Below are positions 18,969-28,707 of a stretch of 64,000 nucleotides of DNA, piece by piece (position 1 is the stretch's first letter; each line of letters starts with the position of its first letter). This stretch comes from Azomonas macrocytogenes. GTDB taxonomy: Bacteria; Pseudomonadota; Gammaproteobacteria; Pseudomonadales; Pseudomonadaceae. Location of the stretch: the NCBI RefSeq assembly GCF_014191985.1, contig NZ_JACHXI010000001.1:434001-498000 (forward strand), read 5' to 3'. The position numbers were made by a program, and so were the translations under genes. The notes under the pieces are model-generated. The model had not been told where the DNA came from. It was given only the letters and a program-made list of their open reading frames with translations, and did not search any database.

Positions 18969-19535
18969 ATGAAAAGGCGTCTCGCGTTATTTGCGGCCCT
19001 GCTGTTGATTGCCGCTTGCCAAAGCGATCGGGTGGATCGCGATTTCGATCCGGTCCGAGACTATTCCGTCTATCGGACCTGGAGCTGGAAAGAACCCGGC
19101 GTGCAGTATCGACCTGATGATCCGCGCGTCAGCAGCGATCTGATCGAGCAGCGCATCCGCCAGGCCATAGGCGATGAGCTGGAACAGCGCGGGCTACGCC
19201 AGGCCAGCAAGGGTACAGCCGGCAACCTGCAGGTACAGGCCTGGTACATCGTGGAAAAGCGCCAGCAGCAGATCACGACCAACTATGGCGGTGGTTGGTG
19301 GGGCTATCCCTGGGGAGGTTACTGGGGCGGTGGGCCTGGCTACAATGAGTCGCGCACGCAGGAGTACCGGATCGGCATCGTGCAGATCGACCTCTACGAT
19401 GGCCGGGATAGCAAGCTGGTCTGGCGTGGCAGTAGCGAGCATGATCTATCAGATGGATTGTCCAGCCCGGGCGAGCGTACTACAGCCATGTACAAGACCA
19501 TCTACGATATCCTGTCGCACTACCCACCCTACTGA
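18969..19535 (+). CDS. DUF4136 family lipoprotein
   Basis: A 188-residue lipoprotein with signal peptide MKRRLALFAALLLIAAC; the lipobox is LIAAC with Cys17 as the lipidated residue, so it is membrane anchored. The mature part resembles DUF4136 (FDPVRDYSVYRTWSWKEPG, then DLIEQRIRQAIGDELEQRGLR). A striking Gly/Trp/Tyr-rich stretch follows (GGGWWGYPWGGYWGGGPGYN, about residues 109-128). ATG at 18969 has GGGAGA upstream. Function of the family is unknown. It stands alone between cmoM and the HIT gene. Confidence 0.85.
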   Translation: MKRRLALFAALLLIAACQSDRVDRDFDPVRDYSVYRTWSWKEPGVQYRPDDPRVSSDLIEQRIRQAIGDELEQRGLRQASKGTAGNLQVQAWYIVEKRQQQITTNYGGGWWGYPWGGYWGGGPGYNESRTQEYRIGIVQIDLYDGRDSKLVWRGSSEHDLSDGLSSPGERTTAMYKTIYDILSHYPPY

Positions 19536-19623
19536 TTTACCGGAATGATTGGCGAAAGCGACGGATGGTGAGTCAGCCAAGCCAACTGCTAGACTGACGA
19601 ACCGAACAACGTGGAGGAATATC

Positions 19624-19965
19624 ATGGACTGCCTGTTCTGCAAGATAGTGGCCGGCGAAATCCCGGCACGCAAGATCTATGAAGACGATCAGGTGCTTGC
19701 CTTCCATGACATCGCGCCCCAGGCTCCGGCACACTTTCTGGTCATTCCCAAAAAACACATCGCCACTCTGCACGACCTGAGCGAAGAAGACGACAAGCCC
19801 TTGGTGGGGCACATCCTGTTCGTCGCCCAACGCCTAGCCGAGGAGTTGGGCTGCCAGGCCGGCTTCCGGGTCGTGATGAACTGCAACGAACTGGGTGGGC
19901 AAACGGTCCACCACATACACCTGCACGTACTGGGGCAGCGGCAGATGCACTGGCCGCCGGGCTGA
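19624..19965 (+). CDS. hinT: HIT-family purine nucleoside phosphoramidase (HinT)
   Basis: A 113-residue histidine-triad protein that hydrolyses adenylated amines such as AMP-lysine. The triad HHIHLH near residues 96-101 and the N-terminal [13 protein letters not shown] with a zinc-like CxxC are visible. Length agrees with bacterial HinT. ATG at 19624 is preceded by GGAGGAAT. The same HIT gene sits beside coq7 in P. aeruginosa, so this is a conserved pair; a functional link to ubiquinone synthesis is not established. Confidence 0.9.
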   Translation: MDCLFCKIVAGEIPARKIYEDDQVLAFHDIAPQAPAHFLVIPKKHIATLHDLSEEDDKPLVGHILFVAQRLAEELGCQAGFRVVMNCNELGGQTVHHIHLHVLGQRQMHWPPG

Positions 19966-20038
19966 TGTTGTCCGACCAAATACTGCAGACCCCAGATCAA
20001 CCGGCGGCACCAAGACCCGCCACTCAACCGGAGGCACC

Positions 20039-20692
20039 ATGTCGAGCCAGAACCGACGCCATTACTCGCCCGCCGATCGCCTATTGATGCAGGCCGATGC
20101 GGCCTTGCGCACGTTGCTACCGTTCAGCGGGCATCCGGGTCGCCCTTCCCCTGCCGTGACCAAGAACGATGCCAGCCTCAACGACAAGGAAGCCCGCCAC
20201 GTGGCCGGCCTGATGCGCATCAACCATACCGGCGAAGTCTGTGCCCAGGCGCTCTACCAGGGTCAATCGCTGACCGCCCGCCTGCCACAAGTACGCGAGC
20301 GCATGGAAAAGGCTGCCGAGGAAGAAATCGATCACCTGGCATGGTGCGAGCAGCGCCTCCACCAGCTCGACAGTCACACCAGTGTGCTGAATCCGCTGTT
20401 CTATGGCCTGTCCTTCGGCATCGGCGCCACCGCTGGCATGATCAGCGACCGCCTAAGCCTGGGCTTTGTCGCTGCCACCGAAGACCAGGTCTGCAAGCAC
20501 CTGGACGACCACCTTACCCAGCTTCCGCTCACCGACGAGAAATCCCGCGCGATCCTCGAACAAATGCGTCTGGACGAAGCTCGTCATTCGGCCATGGCTC
20601 TGAATGCCGGCGGCATGCGCTTCCCCTTGCCCGTCAAGTTCGGCATGAGCCTGCTGTCGAAAGTCATGACCAAGACGACTTACAGGATCTAA
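20039..20692 (+). CDS. coq7: Ubiquinone biosynthesis hydroxylase Coq7 (demethoxyubiquinone monooxygenase)
   Basis: Di-iron hydroxylase catalysing the penultimate C6 hydroxylation of ubiquinone synthesis; membrane associated. The 217-residue product shows the ferritin-like carboxylate/histidine motifs: [45 protein letters not shown] and [12 protein letters not shown]. Pseudomonads use Coq7 in place of the flavoprotein UbiF. ATG at 20039 has CGGAGGCACC immediately upstream. Followed by an inverted repeat and the convergent speD. Confidence 0.95.
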   Translation: MSSQNRRHYSPADRLLMQADAALRTLLPFSGHPGRPSPAVTKNDASLNDKEARHVAGLMRINHTGEVCAQALYQGQSLTARLPQVRERMEKAAEEEIDHLAWCEQRLHQLDSHTSVLNPLFYGLSFGIGATAGMISDRLSLGFVAATEDQVCKHLDDHLTQLPLTDEKSRAILEQMRLDEARHSAMALNAGGMRFPLPVKFGMSLLSKVMTKTTYRI

Positions 20693-20698
20693 GCGGCA

Positions 20699-20770
20699 GG
20701 CGGCAGGCGAAGGATTGAACGGGTACCCACCCTGTCAGGCTCTTCTTGCTTTTACCTGTAGCCTGCCGCC
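20699..20770. repeat. Inverted repeat between convergent coq7 and speD
   Basis: GGCGGCAGGC at 20699-20708 is the exact reverse complement of GCCTGCCGCC at 20761-20770, with about 50 bases between including a T-rich patch. It resembles the GCCTGCCGC-type extragenic repeats of pseudomonads and could act as a bidirectional transcript end. Confidence 0.55.
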
Positions 20771-20780
20771 GTTATGACCC

Positions 20781-21578
20781 TCAGTGCGACATGTTGCGCG
20801 CGTAGAAGATTTCCAGCATTTCATGGCGCAGGCGCTCTTCCACCTGCTTGCGCTGCTCACTGGAAAGATTGCTGGTGGCATCGCCGAACAGGTAGTTTTC
20901 CAGCTCGAACTCCTTGAGCAACATCTTGGTGTGGAAAAGGTTTTCCTGGTACACGTTCACGTCGGTCATCTGATAGGCCGCACGGGTATCTTCGGACAGA
21001 TACTTCTGAATCGAATTGATTTCGTGATCGATGAAGTGCTTGCGCCCCTCCACGTCACGAGTGAAACCGCGCACGCGGTAGTCTACGGTGACGATGTCAG
21101 AATCGAACTGGTGGATCAGGTAATTCAAGGCCTTCAACGGTGAAATCACCCCACAGGTGGAAACATCGATATCCACACGAAAGGTGGCGATGCCGTCCAC
21201 CGGATGGATTTCCGGGTAGGTGTGAACCGTGATATGGCTCTTGTCCAGGTGAGCCAGAATCGTATCCCGCAATGGGCCAGGCGATTCCTCGATCTGGCTG
21301 TCGGTCGGCGTGACCGGTTGCTCGGAAATGAGGATGGTCACACTCGCCCCCTGCGGATCGTAATCCTGGCGGGCGATGTTGAGGATATTGGCACCAATGA
21401 TGTCAACCACATCAGTCAGAATCTGCGTCAGGCGCTCGGCATCGTACTCCTGATCGATATACTGGACGTAGGCCTGCTGATCTTCCGGCGTTTCCGCATA
21501 GCAGATGTCATAGATGTTGAAGCTCAGGGTCTTGGTCAGGTTGTTGAACCCATGGAGCTTGAGTTTGCTTTTCACCAT
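20781..21578 (-). CDS. speD: S-adenosylmethionine decarboxylase proenzyme
   Basis: Supplies decarboxylated SAM for spermidine synthesis. The 265-residue proenzyme is of the large bacterial (E. coli) class and self-cleaves to form a pyruvoyl group: the processing serine lies in [13 protein letters not shown] near residue 113. Other family marks are [23 protein letters not shown] and the [21 protein letters not shown] stretch. Start ATG at 21578. With speC and speA it is one of three polyamine genes in the window. It is followed by the coq7 repeat. Confidence 0.95.
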   Translation of the reverse strand: MVKSKLKLHGFNNLTKTLSFNIYDICYAETPEDQQAYVQYIDQEYDAERLTQILTDVVDIIGANILNIARQDYDPQGASVTILISEQPVTPTDSQIEESPGPLRDTILAHLDKSHITVHTYPEIHPVDGIATFRVDIDVSTCGVISPLKALNYLIHQFDSDIVTVDYRVRGFTRDVEGRKHFIDHEINSIQKYLSEDTRAAYQMTDVNVYQENLFHTKMLLKEFELENYLFGDATSNLSSEQRKQVEERLRHEMLEIFYARNMSH

Positions 21579-21807
21579 TGGAAACTCTCTTCAAGGCGGC
21601 TCTGCCGCACGGTTGAGCCTGCCCGTCAGCCACTAAACGGCTGCGTAGGGCGTTGGACACCTCTTCGCATTGGCGATTATGGATGTATGTGCTTTAAAAC
21701 ATGATGACCGGCGAACGGGGGGGGCGAATTATGCAGACCGATGCCATTCCATGCCAGTACTGAGGGACAGGAGTATGCGAATCGATCACGACCTGCCCCA
21801 TGCCCCA

Positions 21808-22236
21808 TCAGGCCTGGCCCGGATCGACTATTTCATAATCATGCGTGATCTCGACCCCGGCTCGGCCCAGCATGATCGATGCCGAGCAGTATTTCTCCGC
21901 CGACAGCTCGACAGCCCGCTTGACCTGCGGCTCCTTGAGGCCGCGTCCCTTGATAACGAAGTGCAGATGAATGCGAGTGAAAACCTTGGGGTCTTCGGCG
22001 GCTCGCTCGGCTTCAAGAAAGGCTTCACACCCCTCAACCGGCTGGCGGGATTTTTTCAGAATGCTGACCACATCGAAGCTGCTGCAGCCACCCAGACCGA
22101 TCAATAGCATTTCCATGGGCCGCACGCCCAGATTCCGCCCCCCTGCCTCGGGAGGTCCATCCATGACAACTGCATGACCACTGCCCGACTCCCCCAGAAA
22201 CATGGCCTCGCCAGCCCATTGAATACGCGCCTTCAT
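21808..22236 (-). CDS. OsmC-family peroxiredoxin-like protein (YhfA type)
   Basis: A 142-residue OsmC/Ohr-family protein. The two reactive cysteines are present: LGGCSSFDVVSILKK near residue 51 and EKYCSASIML near residue 115, as in thiol-dependent peroxide reductases; the glutamate and arginine partners cannot be placed with certainty. The size and motif fit the YhfA-like subgroup rather than Ohr. It is divergent from vfr, as in P. aeruginosa, where this gene lies between speD and vfr. Specific oxidant unknown. Confidence 0.87.
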   Translation of the reverse strand: MKARIQWAGEAMFLGESGSGHAVVMDGPPEAGGRNLGVRPMEMLLIGLGGCSSFDVVSILKKSRQPVEGCEAFLEAERAAEDPKVFTRIHLHFVIKGRGLKEPQVKRAVELSAEKYCSASIMLGRAGVEITHDYEIVDPGQA

Positions 22237-22414
22237 CTATTAGCAACCTCGTATATATGATCAGGAATATATTGCGCTTGCGCCGATGTTATCCCCGCCT
22301 GGCTGAAGACAATTCATCGGCTTTAATCCGTTCGTTTCTGGTTGGGAATTGAAATCCTCTGTTAAGCTCGACCAGAGCAGTACGGATAAACCTTATGAAT
22401 TGGATTCATTTTGC

Positions 22415-23059
22415 ATGGTAGCTATCGCCTCTACACCTAAAATCAAGAATATCGACAAGTTTATAGCGCATTGCCATCGTCGCCGTTATTCCGCCAAAAG
22501 CACCATCATTTATGCAGGTGATCGCAGCGAAACGTTGTTTTTTATCATCAAAGGCTCGGTCACCATTCTTATCGAAGACGATGACGGGCGGGAAATAATC
22601 ATTGCCTACCTCAACGCCGGTGACTTCTTCGGTGAGATGGGCTTGTTCGACATGGACGAGAACAGCCAGGAACGCAGCGCCTGGGTCAGGGCCAAGACCG
22701 AGTGCGAAGTGGCTGAACTAGGCTACGCCAAAGTCCGCGAACTGACCCAGCACGAGCCGGACATTCTCTACGCGATCGGTCGCCAGATGGCCGAACGGTT
22801 GCGCAATACTACCCGCAAGGTTGGTGACCTGGCCTTTCTGGATGTTACCGGGCGCGTTGCCCGCACCCTGCTGGAACTCTGCAAGCAACCCGATGCCATG
22901 ACCCATCCCGACGGCATGCAGATCAAGGTCACTCGTCAGGAAATCGGCCGCATCGTCGGCTGCTCGCGGGAAATGGTCGGTCGCGTCCTGAAAAACCTCG
23001 AAGAACAGGGGCTGGTCAGCGTAAAAGGTAAGACGATGGTGGTCTTCGGTACTCGCTAG
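22415..23059 (+). CDS. vfr: cAMP-responsive global regulator Vfr (CRP family)
   Basis: A 214-residue CRP-family activator of virulence, twitching and quorum-sensing genes in Pseudomonas. The cAMP pocket shows [10 protein letters not shown] and [16 protein letters not shown]; the C-terminal helix-turn-helix is [31 protein letters not shown]. It matches remembered P. aeruginosa Vfr almost along its length, with differences mainly near DMDENSQ. ATG at 22415 gives the family start MVAI; an in-frame TTG 22 codons upstream (22349) is possible but unlike the family. Convergent with trpC (20 bases between stops). Confidence 0.96.
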   Translation: MVAIASTPKIKNIDKFIAHCHRRRYSAKSTIIYAGDRSETLFFIIKGSVTILIEDDDGREIIIAYLNAGDFFGEMGLFDMDENSQERSAWVRAKTECEVAELGYAKVRELTQHEPDILYAIGRQMAERLRNTTRKVGDLAFLDVTGRVARTLLELCKQPDAMTHPDGMQIKVTRQEIGRIVGCSREMVGRVLKNLEEQGLVSVKGKTMVVFGTR

Positions 23060-23078
23060 ACCACAGCCGGCAACCCCA

Positions 23079-23885
23079 TCATTTTCGGTCAGGGAAGAAC
23101 AGGCGTTGCAGTTCCACGCCTGGCTGATCTGCCCGCATGAAAGCCTCTCCAACCAGGAAGGCATGCACATCGCTGATCTCCAGCAGATCAATGTCCGCCC
23201 GGTTCGAAATCCCGCTTTCGGTCACCACGATGCGATCCTGCGGGACCTGTGGCAGCAGATCCAGCGTGTTCTCGATGCGAACCTCGAAGGTATGCAGGTT
23301 ACGGTTATTAATACCGATCAACAGCGTATCCAGGGACAATGCTCGTTGCAGTTCGGCTTCATCATGCACTTCGACCAGCACATCCAGATTCTGCGCCTTG
23401 GCAACAGCAGCCAGTTCAGCCATTTGCGCATCGTCCAGCACACTGGCAATCAACAAAACGCAGTCCGCTCCGAGTACTCGCGACTCGACTATCTGATAGG
23501 GATCGATCATGAAGTCCTTGCGCAGCAAAGGTAGCGGGCAGGCAGCGCGTACTTCCTGCAGATAGGTATCGGAACCCTGGAAAAAATCCACATCGGTCAA
23601 CACCGATAGGCAGGTCGCACCACCGGCTTCATAGCTTTTGGCGATTTCGGCCGGGATGAAACTCTCGCGCAGCACACCTTTGCTTGGTGAAGCCTTCTTT
23701 AATTCGGCGATCACTGCCGGCTGTTTGTTCTGGACCTTGTTTCTGATGGCTTCGGCAAAGCCTCGGGCAGGCTCGCTCAATGCGGCAACTCGCTCGAGCT
23801 CGCTCAGGCTGGCGCAGGATTTACGCTCGGCGACTTCCTGGGCCTTGCGGAGAAGAATGTTCTCCAGGATGGTGGGGATGCTCAT
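23079..23885 (-). CDS. trpC: Indole-3-glycerol phosphate synthase
   Basis: Closes carboxyphenylaminodeoxyribulose phosphate to indole-3-glycerol phosphate in tryptophan synthesis. The 268-residue TIM barrel is monofunctional (no TrpF part). Motifs: [13 protein letters not shown] (catalytic Lys), [36 protein letters not shown] and VTESGI. Start overlaps the trpD stop in ATGA. Last gene of the trpEGDC operon here. Confidence 0.96.
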   Translation of the reverse strand: MSIPTILENILLRKAQEVAERKSCASLSELERVAALSEPARGFAEAIRNKVQNKQPAVIAELKKASPSKGVLRESFIPAEIAKSYEAGGATCLSVLTDVDFFQGSDTYLQEVRAACPLPLLRKDFMIDPYQIVESRVLGADCVLLIASVLDDAQMAELAAVAKAQNLDVLVEVHDEAELQRALSLDTLLIGINNRNLHTFEVRIENTLDLLPQVPQDRIVVTESGISNRADIDLLEISDVHAFLVGEAFMRADQPGVELQRLFFPDRK

Positions 23886-24928
23886 TCTTGCTTCTCCTGC
23901 TTGAACACAGCGGTAAAGGCGACCAATTCCTCGAGCTTCTCGAGAGCAAGGCCAGTGTGCAAGGCATCATGGGCCAGCGCCACGCCCTGCTCCAGATTCT
24001 GGACCAGATCCCCGGCATACAGCGCAGCGCCAGTATTGAGGATGATCATATCGGCGGCTTTCTGCCCGTTTTCGGTTTTACGCTTGCCAAGTGCATCGCG
24101 AATCAACGCCAGCGAGGATTTGGCATCCTCTACCGTAAGCCCCGCCAGATTTTGACTTTCGATGCCGAACTGCTCCGGTTCGATAACGTATTCGATAATA
24201 GACCCGCCGTTTAGCTCGGCGACATGGGTCGGCGCCGCCAGGCTTATTTCATCCAGTCCATCCCAGGCATGTACCACCAGCACGTGCTTGCTGCCCAGGC
24301 GGGAAAGCACTTCGGCCAGTGGTCGGCACAACTCCTTGGCGAATACGCCGACAACCTGGTGGCGGACGCTGGCAGGATTGGCCATGGGGCCCACTATATT
24401 GAAGAGCGTACGCAAGCCCAACTCACGGCGCGGACCACTGACATGCTTCATCGCCCCATGATGTGCCGGAGCGAACATGAAACCCACCCCCACGGTATCC
24501 ACGCAGCGTGCCACCTGCTCCGGCGTCAAATCCAGATAGACGCCGGCCGCCTCGAGCACATCAGCGCTACCGCTACTGCCGGAAACCGCACGATTGCCAT
24601 GCTTGGCCACCTTGCCGCCGGCCGCGGCGACGACGAAAGCGCAAGCGGTGGATACATTGAAGATATTCATCCCGTCGCCACCGGTACCACAGGTATCCAG
24701 CAGGTTTTCCGTCTCGAAATGGACCGGCTCGGCCAACTCACGCATGACCTCCACGGCGCCGACGATTTCGTCAATAGTCTCGCCCTTCATGCGCAGCCCC
24801 ATGAGAAAGGCACCGATCTGCGCATCGCTGCATTGACCAGTCATGATCTGGCGTATGACGATTTTCATTTCTTCGGTGGAAAGATCACTTCGCTCCACCA
24901 CTCGCCTAAGCGCGCTCTTCATATCCAT
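23882..24928 (-). CDS. trpD: Anthranilate phosphoribosyltransferase
   Basis: Transfers phosphoribose from PRPP to anthranilate. The 348-residue protein has the PRPP-binding glycine loop DTCGTGGDG near residue 80, [19 protein letters not shown] near residue 108, and [12 protein letters not shown] plus [20 protein letters not shown], all typical of TrpD. It shares one base with the trpG stop (TGATG) and four with trpC, so trpG-D-C translation is coupled. Confidence 0.96.
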   Translation of the reverse strand: MDMKSALRRVVERSDLSTEEMKIVIRQIMTGQCSDAQIGAFLMGLRMKGETIDEIVGAVEVMRELAEPVHFETENLLDTCGTGGDGMNIFNVSTACAFVVAAAGGKVAKHGNRAVSGSSGSADVLEAAGVYLDLTPEQVARCVDTVGVGFMFAPAHHGAMKHVSGPRRELGLRTLFNIVGPMANPASVRHQVVGVFAKELCRPLAEVLSRLGSKHVLVVHAWDGLDEISLAAPTHVAELNGGSIIEYVIEPEQFGIESQNLAGLTVEDAKSSLALIRDALGKRKTENGQKAADMIILNTGAALYAGDLVQNLEQGVALAHDALHTGLALEKLEELVAFTAVFKQEKQE

Positions 24929-25521
24929 CAGCGAAGGCCTCCGGTCTGCCTGAGGAAGTTGGCGAACAGCTCATGCCCCTGCTCGGTCAGGATGGACTCA
25001 GGGTGGAACTGGACGCCTTCTATATTCAATTCCCTATGCCGCAACCCCATGATTTCATCCACAGCACCGTCATCGAGCTGGGTCCAGGCAGTAATCTCCA
25101 GGCATTCCGGCAAGGTTTCGTGCCTGACTACCAAGGAATGGTAACGCGTTACCGTCAACGGCTTGTTCAAACCGGTAAAAACGCCCAGGTCGGCATGAAA
25201 GACCGGGCTGGTCTTGCCATGCATGGCCTGCCGGGCACGTACTACCTCGCCGCCAAATGCCTGGCCGATACTCTGATGGCCGAGGCAGACGCCGAGAATC
25301 GGCAGCTTGCCGGCAAAATGCCGGATCGCTTCCAGCGATATCCCGGCCTCGCTGGGAGTACAAGGGCCAGGCGAAACCACGATGCGTTCGGGCTGCAGCG
25401 CCTCGATTCCGGCAATCGTCAGCTCGTCGTTGCGCACCACCTTGACCTCGGCACCCAGCTCGCTCAGGTACTGCACGACGTTGTAGGTGAAAGAGTCATA
25501 GTTATCGATCATCAGCAGCAT
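24928..25521 (-). CDS. trpG: Anthranilate synthase glutamine amidotransferase subunit
   Basis: Class I glutamine amidotransferase that feeds ammonia to TrpE; the 197-residue product is the standalone type. The triad is visible: Cys in [15 protein letters not shown] (near residue 79), His and Glu in [10 protein letters not shown] (near residue 170). [10 protein letters not shown] is the usual oxyanion region. It begins 13 bases downstream of the trpE stop. In P. aeruginosa trpE and trpG are separated by the R/F pyocin cluster, which is absent here. The related pabA is less likely given the trp context. Confidence 0.95.
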   Translation of the reverse strand: MLLMIDNYDSFTYNVVQYLSELGAEVKVVRNDELTIAGIEALQPERIVVSPGPCTPSEAGISLEAIRHFAGKLPILGVCLGHQSIGQAFGGEVVRARQAMHGKTSPVFHADLGVFTGLNKPLTVTRYHSLVVRHETLPECLEITAWTQLDDGAVDEIMGLRHRELNIEGVQFHPESILTEQGHELFANFLRQTGGLR

Positions 25522-25534
25522 GGCTCTCTCTCCC

Positions 25535-27013
25535 TTATTCGCCGCGGTATTCTGCCAGGGCCACTGCGCGGAACATGGCGCGGCGCTTGTTCAGGGTTTC
25601 TTCCCACTCCAGCGCCGGCTGGGAATCAGCGACGATGCCGCCGCCGGCCTGTACATGCAGTTCGCCGTCCTTGATCACCGCGGTGCGGATGGCGATGGCG
25701 GTGTCCATGTTGCCGTTCCAGGCCAGATAGCCGACGGCGCCACCATAGATGCCGCGCTTGACCGGTTCCAGCTCGTCGATGATTTGCATGGCACGGATCT
25801 TCGGCGCGCCGGACAGGGTGCCGGCCGGCAGGATCGAGCGCAGTGCATCCATCGCGCTCAAGCCAGCCTTCAGGCGCCCGATGACGTTAGAGACGATGTG
25901 CATCACATTGGAATAGCGCTCGATCACCATTTTTTCAGTGACCTTCACCGAACCCGTCTCGCTGACCCGGCCGACATCGTTGCGCCCGAGATCGATCAGC
26001 ATCAGGTGTTCAGCGATCTCCTTGGCATCGGACAATAGGTCCTGCTCCAAGGCGCTATCAGCCTCCTCACTGGCGCCACGCGGACGGGTGCCGGCGATGG
26101 GGCGCACGGTGACCAGGCCCTCCTCGACGCGTACCAGCACTTCCGGCGAACTGCCCACCACGTGGAAGTCGCCGAAATTGAAGAAGTACATGTAGGGTGT
26201 CGGGTTGAAACAACGCAAGGCGCGATACAAGTCGATCGGCGCGGCCTGGAAGTCGATGCTCATACGCTGCGACGGCACTACTTGCATACAGTCGCCGGCC
26301 AGGATGTATTCCTTGATCCGCCCCACTGCGCGTTCGTAGTCCTCACGGGTGAAACTGGCGCGGAATACCGGTTCATGCTCGGGCAGCGCCCCGATTTCCA
26401 GCCCCGGACGCGGAACAGTGGGCAAGCGCAACCTTTCACGCAACTCGCGCAGACGTTGCTGACCCTGTTCGTAGGCATCCGCCTCGGCCGGATCGACCAG
26501 CAGAATGCAGTGCAGCTTGCCGGCCAGATTATCGAATACCACCACGGCATCCGACACCATCAGCAGGATATCCGGCGTGCCCAACGGATCAGGATTCGGG
26601 CAATGCGCCAGCTTGCTTTCCACATAGCGCACCGAATCGTAACCGAAATAGCCGACCAGCCCACCGTTGAAACGCGGCAATCCAGCGACAGGAGCGACTC
26701 GGTAACGCGCCTTGAAGGCCTCGACAAATGTCAGTGGGTCCTCAACCTCGGTGTTTTCCGTCTCGATGCCATCGACGGTCACGCGGACCTGCTGCTCATA
26801 AATACGCAGCACAGTACGGCACGGCAAGCCGATAATGGAATAACGCCCCCATTTTTCCCCGCCCTGCACGGATTCCAGCAGATAGGAATTGGGCGCGTCG
26901 GCCAGTTTCAGATACAGCGAAAGCGGCGTATCGAAATCAGCCAGGACTTCGAAGGAGAGCGGGATGCGATTGTGGCCTTCGGCGGCCAAGCGCAAGAATT
27001 CGTCGCGGGTCAT
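25535..27013 (-). CDS. trpE: Anthranilate synthase component I
   Basis: Converts chorismate and ammonia to anthranilate. The 492-residue product has the feedback-inhibition motif LLES near residue 45 (tryptophan binding), the chorismate-enzyme core [56 protein letters not shown] and [16 protein letters not shown]. Start ATG at 27013. A leader peptide with two tryptophan codons and a U8 tract lies upstream, indicating attenuation. The first full gene of the trpEGDC cluster. Confidence 0.97.
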   Translation of the reverse strand: MTRDEFLRLAAEGHNRIPLSFEVLADFDTPLSLYLKLADAPNSYLLESVQGGEKWGRYSIIGLPCRTVLRIYEQQVRVTVDGIETENTEVEDPLTFVEAFKARYRVAPVAGLPRFNGGLVGYFGYDSVRYVESKLAHCPNPDPLGTPDILLMVSDAVVVFDNLAGKLHCILLVDPAEADAYEQGQQRLRELRERLRLPTVPRPGLEIGALPEHEPVFRASFTREDYERAVGRIKEYILAGDCMQVVPSQRMSIDFQAAPIDLYRALRCFNPTPYMYFFNFGDFHVVGSSPEVLVRVEEGLVTVRPIAGTRPRGASEEADSALEQDLLSDAKEIAEHLMLIDLGRNDVGRVSETGSVKVTEKMVIERYSNVMHIVSNVIGRLKAGLSAMDALRSILPAGTLSGAPKIRAMQIIDELEPVKRGIYGGAVGYLAWNGNMDTAIAIRTAVIKDGELHVQAGGGIVADSQPALEWEETLNKRRAMFRAVALAEYRGE

Positions 27014-27035
27014 GATCAGCTCGTGGCGGAAGCAG

Positions 27036-27086
27036 AAAAAAAATTCGGTGCATGCAAACGTGCCGGGCAGTGCCGACCGGTACGAT
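27036..27086 (-). terminator. Candidate trpE attenuator region
   Basis: Between the trpL stop and trpE, the minus-strand transcript is GC-rich with several short self-complementary pieces (GGC/GCC, CGGT/ACCG, GCA/TGC) and then runs into eight U residues (27036-27043, A8 on the plus strand). This is the layout of a leader-peptide attenuator. The exact alternative stems were not resolved by eye. Confidence 0.5.
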
Positions 27087-27131
27087 TCAGGCGCGCCAGC
27101 GCCAACGTGCCAGAGCCCTGATGGAAGTCAT
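27087..27131 (-). CDS. trpL: trp leader peptide, 14 residues
   Basis: An ATG at 27131 opens a 14-codon frame, [14 protein letters not shown], ending in TGA at 27087-27089. Two Trp codons flank an Arg near its end, as expected for a ribosome-stalling tryptophan leader. A U8 tract follows before trpE. Its ribosome-binding site is weak. Regulation of trpE by attenuation has been reported in P. putida; here the peptide is inferred from codons and position. Low charged tRNA-Trp would stall the ribosome at WRW and favour readthrough to trpE. Confidence 0.75.
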   Translation of the reverse strand: MTSIRALARWRWRA

Positions 27132-27232
27132 CCAGGTTTCTGTGTACCTAGGTTTACAGGTAACCGCCACGTGTCTGATCTCGCAGGGTAAAATGAAAGA
27201 GTCTGTCACACTAACGCAGCAGGGCTGACGAA

Positions 27233-27919
27233 TCAACCGGCCAAGAGTTGGCGGAGGTCGTCCAGCACCAGATCTGGACATTCTTCGGCGATCGGTTGCC
27301 CGTGATTGTAACCGTAGGTCAGCGCCACGCAGCGGACACCGGCGGCGCGGGCTGCACGCACATCGTTACGGGAGTCACCGACGAACAATGACTCGCTCAC
27401 ATCAATACCAGCCTGCGCCATTACATACAGCAGACCAGCCGGATCAGGCTTTTGCTGCGGCAATGTATCGCCACCGACGATCCAGTCGAAGAAACCGCCC
27501 AGACCTTTTTCCTGCAACAACGGAGCCACGAACTGTTCAGGCTTGTTGGTGATGACTGCCAGCTTGATATCCTGCGCTTTCATCCAGTCCAATACCGGTA
27601 GCACGCCGGAATAGACGCAGGTCAAGGCATGCCCGCCGCCATAGGCAGCCATGAACAGGCGCAACGCATTATCGGCCTCGGCCTGAGCGATTGCACTGTG
27701 CTCCAACTGCCCGGCCAAAGCCCGACGCACCAGCACCGGTGCGCCGTTGCCGACCCAGTCGCGCACGCGCTGCACACCAGCCGGCTCACGCCCCAATTGC
27801 TGGAGCATCTTATCCACGGCGGCAGCCAGGTCGGGCACCGAATCCATCAGAGTGCCATCCAGATCGAACATGACCAGGCGCGGCAGGCGGCCATCGAACA
27901 AACGCTGCAGGGGATTCAT
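27233..27919 (-). CDS. gph: Phosphoglycolate phosphatase
   Basis: HAD-superfamily enzyme that removes 2-phosphoglycolate. The 228-residue product has motif [14 protein letters not shown] (nucleophile Asp near residue 19), motif [10 protein letters not shown], the lysine in QQKPDPAGL and motif [18 protein letters not shown]. Start overlaps the rpe stop in ATGA. The rpe-gph pair precedes trpE in P. aeruginosa too; here trpE has its own leader between. Confidence 0.93.
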   Translation of the reverse strand: MNPLQRLFDGRLPRLVMFDLDGTLMDSVPDLAAAVDKMLQQLGREPAGVQRVRDWVGNGAPVLVRRALAGQLEHSAIAQAEADNALRLFMAAYGGGHALTCVYSGVLPVLDWMKAQDIKLAVITNKPEQFVAPLLQEKGLGGFFDWIVGGDTLPQQKPDPAGLLYVMAQAGIDVSESLFVGDSRNDVRAARAAGVRCVALTYGYNHGQPIAEECPDLVLDDLRQLLAG

Positions 27920-28590
27920 TTATTCACCTGAGCCAACTCGGCGCGCATGGCGTCGATGACTGCCTGGTAGTCGGGTTGGCTGAAGATCGCCGAGCCAGCG
28001 ACAAAGGTATCAGCACCGGCTTCGGCGATCTGGCGGATATTCTTCACGTTTACGCCGCCATCGATTTCCAGGCGGATATCGCGACCGCCAGCCTCGATCA
28101 ATGCTCGCGCTTCGCGCAGCTTGTCGAGCGTGCCTGGAATGAAGGATTGCCCACCGAAGCCAGGGTTGACGCTCATCAGCAGGATCATGTCGAGCTTGTC
28201 CATCACGTACTTCAGGCAGTCCAGCGGTGTTGCCGGGTTGAATACCAGGCCGGCCTTGGCACCACCGGCCTTGATCAGTTGCAAGGAGCGGTCGATATGC
28301 TCGCTGGCCTCGGGATGAAAGGTGATATAGCTGGCACCGGCCTCGAGGAAATCGCCGATGATCCGGTCCACCGGCTTGACCATCAGATGCACATCGATCG
28401 GCGCCTCGATGCCGTACTTGCGCAGCGCCGTACAGACCATCGGGCCGATGGTCAGGTTGGGCACGTAGTGGTTGTCCATCACATCGAAGTGGACGATATC
28501 GGCACCGGCAGCGAGAACCTTGTCGACTTCCTCGCCCAGACGGGCAAAATCCGCGGACAGAATCGACGGAGCGATGGCGAACGACTGCAT
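27916..28590 (-). CDS. rpe: Ribulose-phosphate 3-epimerase
   Basis: Interconverts ribulose 5-phosphate and xylulose 5-phosphate. The 224-residue TIM barrel shows [31 protein letters not shown] (metal His and Asp), [18 protein letters not shown] and LEIDGGVN, all diagnostic. Coupled to gph by a 4-base overlap. Start ATG at 28590. Confidence 0.97.
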   Translation of the reverse strand: MQSFAIAPSILSADFARLGEEVDKVLAAGADIVHFDVMDNHYVPNLTIGPMVCTALRKYGIEAPIDVHLMVKPVDRIIGDFLEAGASYITFHPEASEHIDRSLQLIKAGGAKAGLVFNPATPLDCLKYVMDKLDMILLMSVNPGFGGQSFIPGTLDKLREARALIEAGGRDIRLEIDGGVNVKNIRQIAEAGADTFVAGSAIFSQPDYQAVIDAMRAELAQVNK

Positions 28591-28707
28591 GACAAACCTC
28601 GGCCTGAAAAGAGTCGCCTAGTGTACCCGAGCCAACCTGTGCGCGGCTGGTCAAGCGTGTCCGTCGAAGCTAGGCTGACGCGCTTGCCAAGGCAAGGAGC
28701 CTGCCCG

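Noticed and set aside
22349-22414. 22-codon N-terminal extension of vfr from a TTG
   Set aside because: Not found in the Vfr family; the ATG at 22415 gives the standard start.
24928-27013. Pyocin or phage genes near trpE
   Set aside because: Looked for because P. aeruginosa carries them here; none are present in this window.
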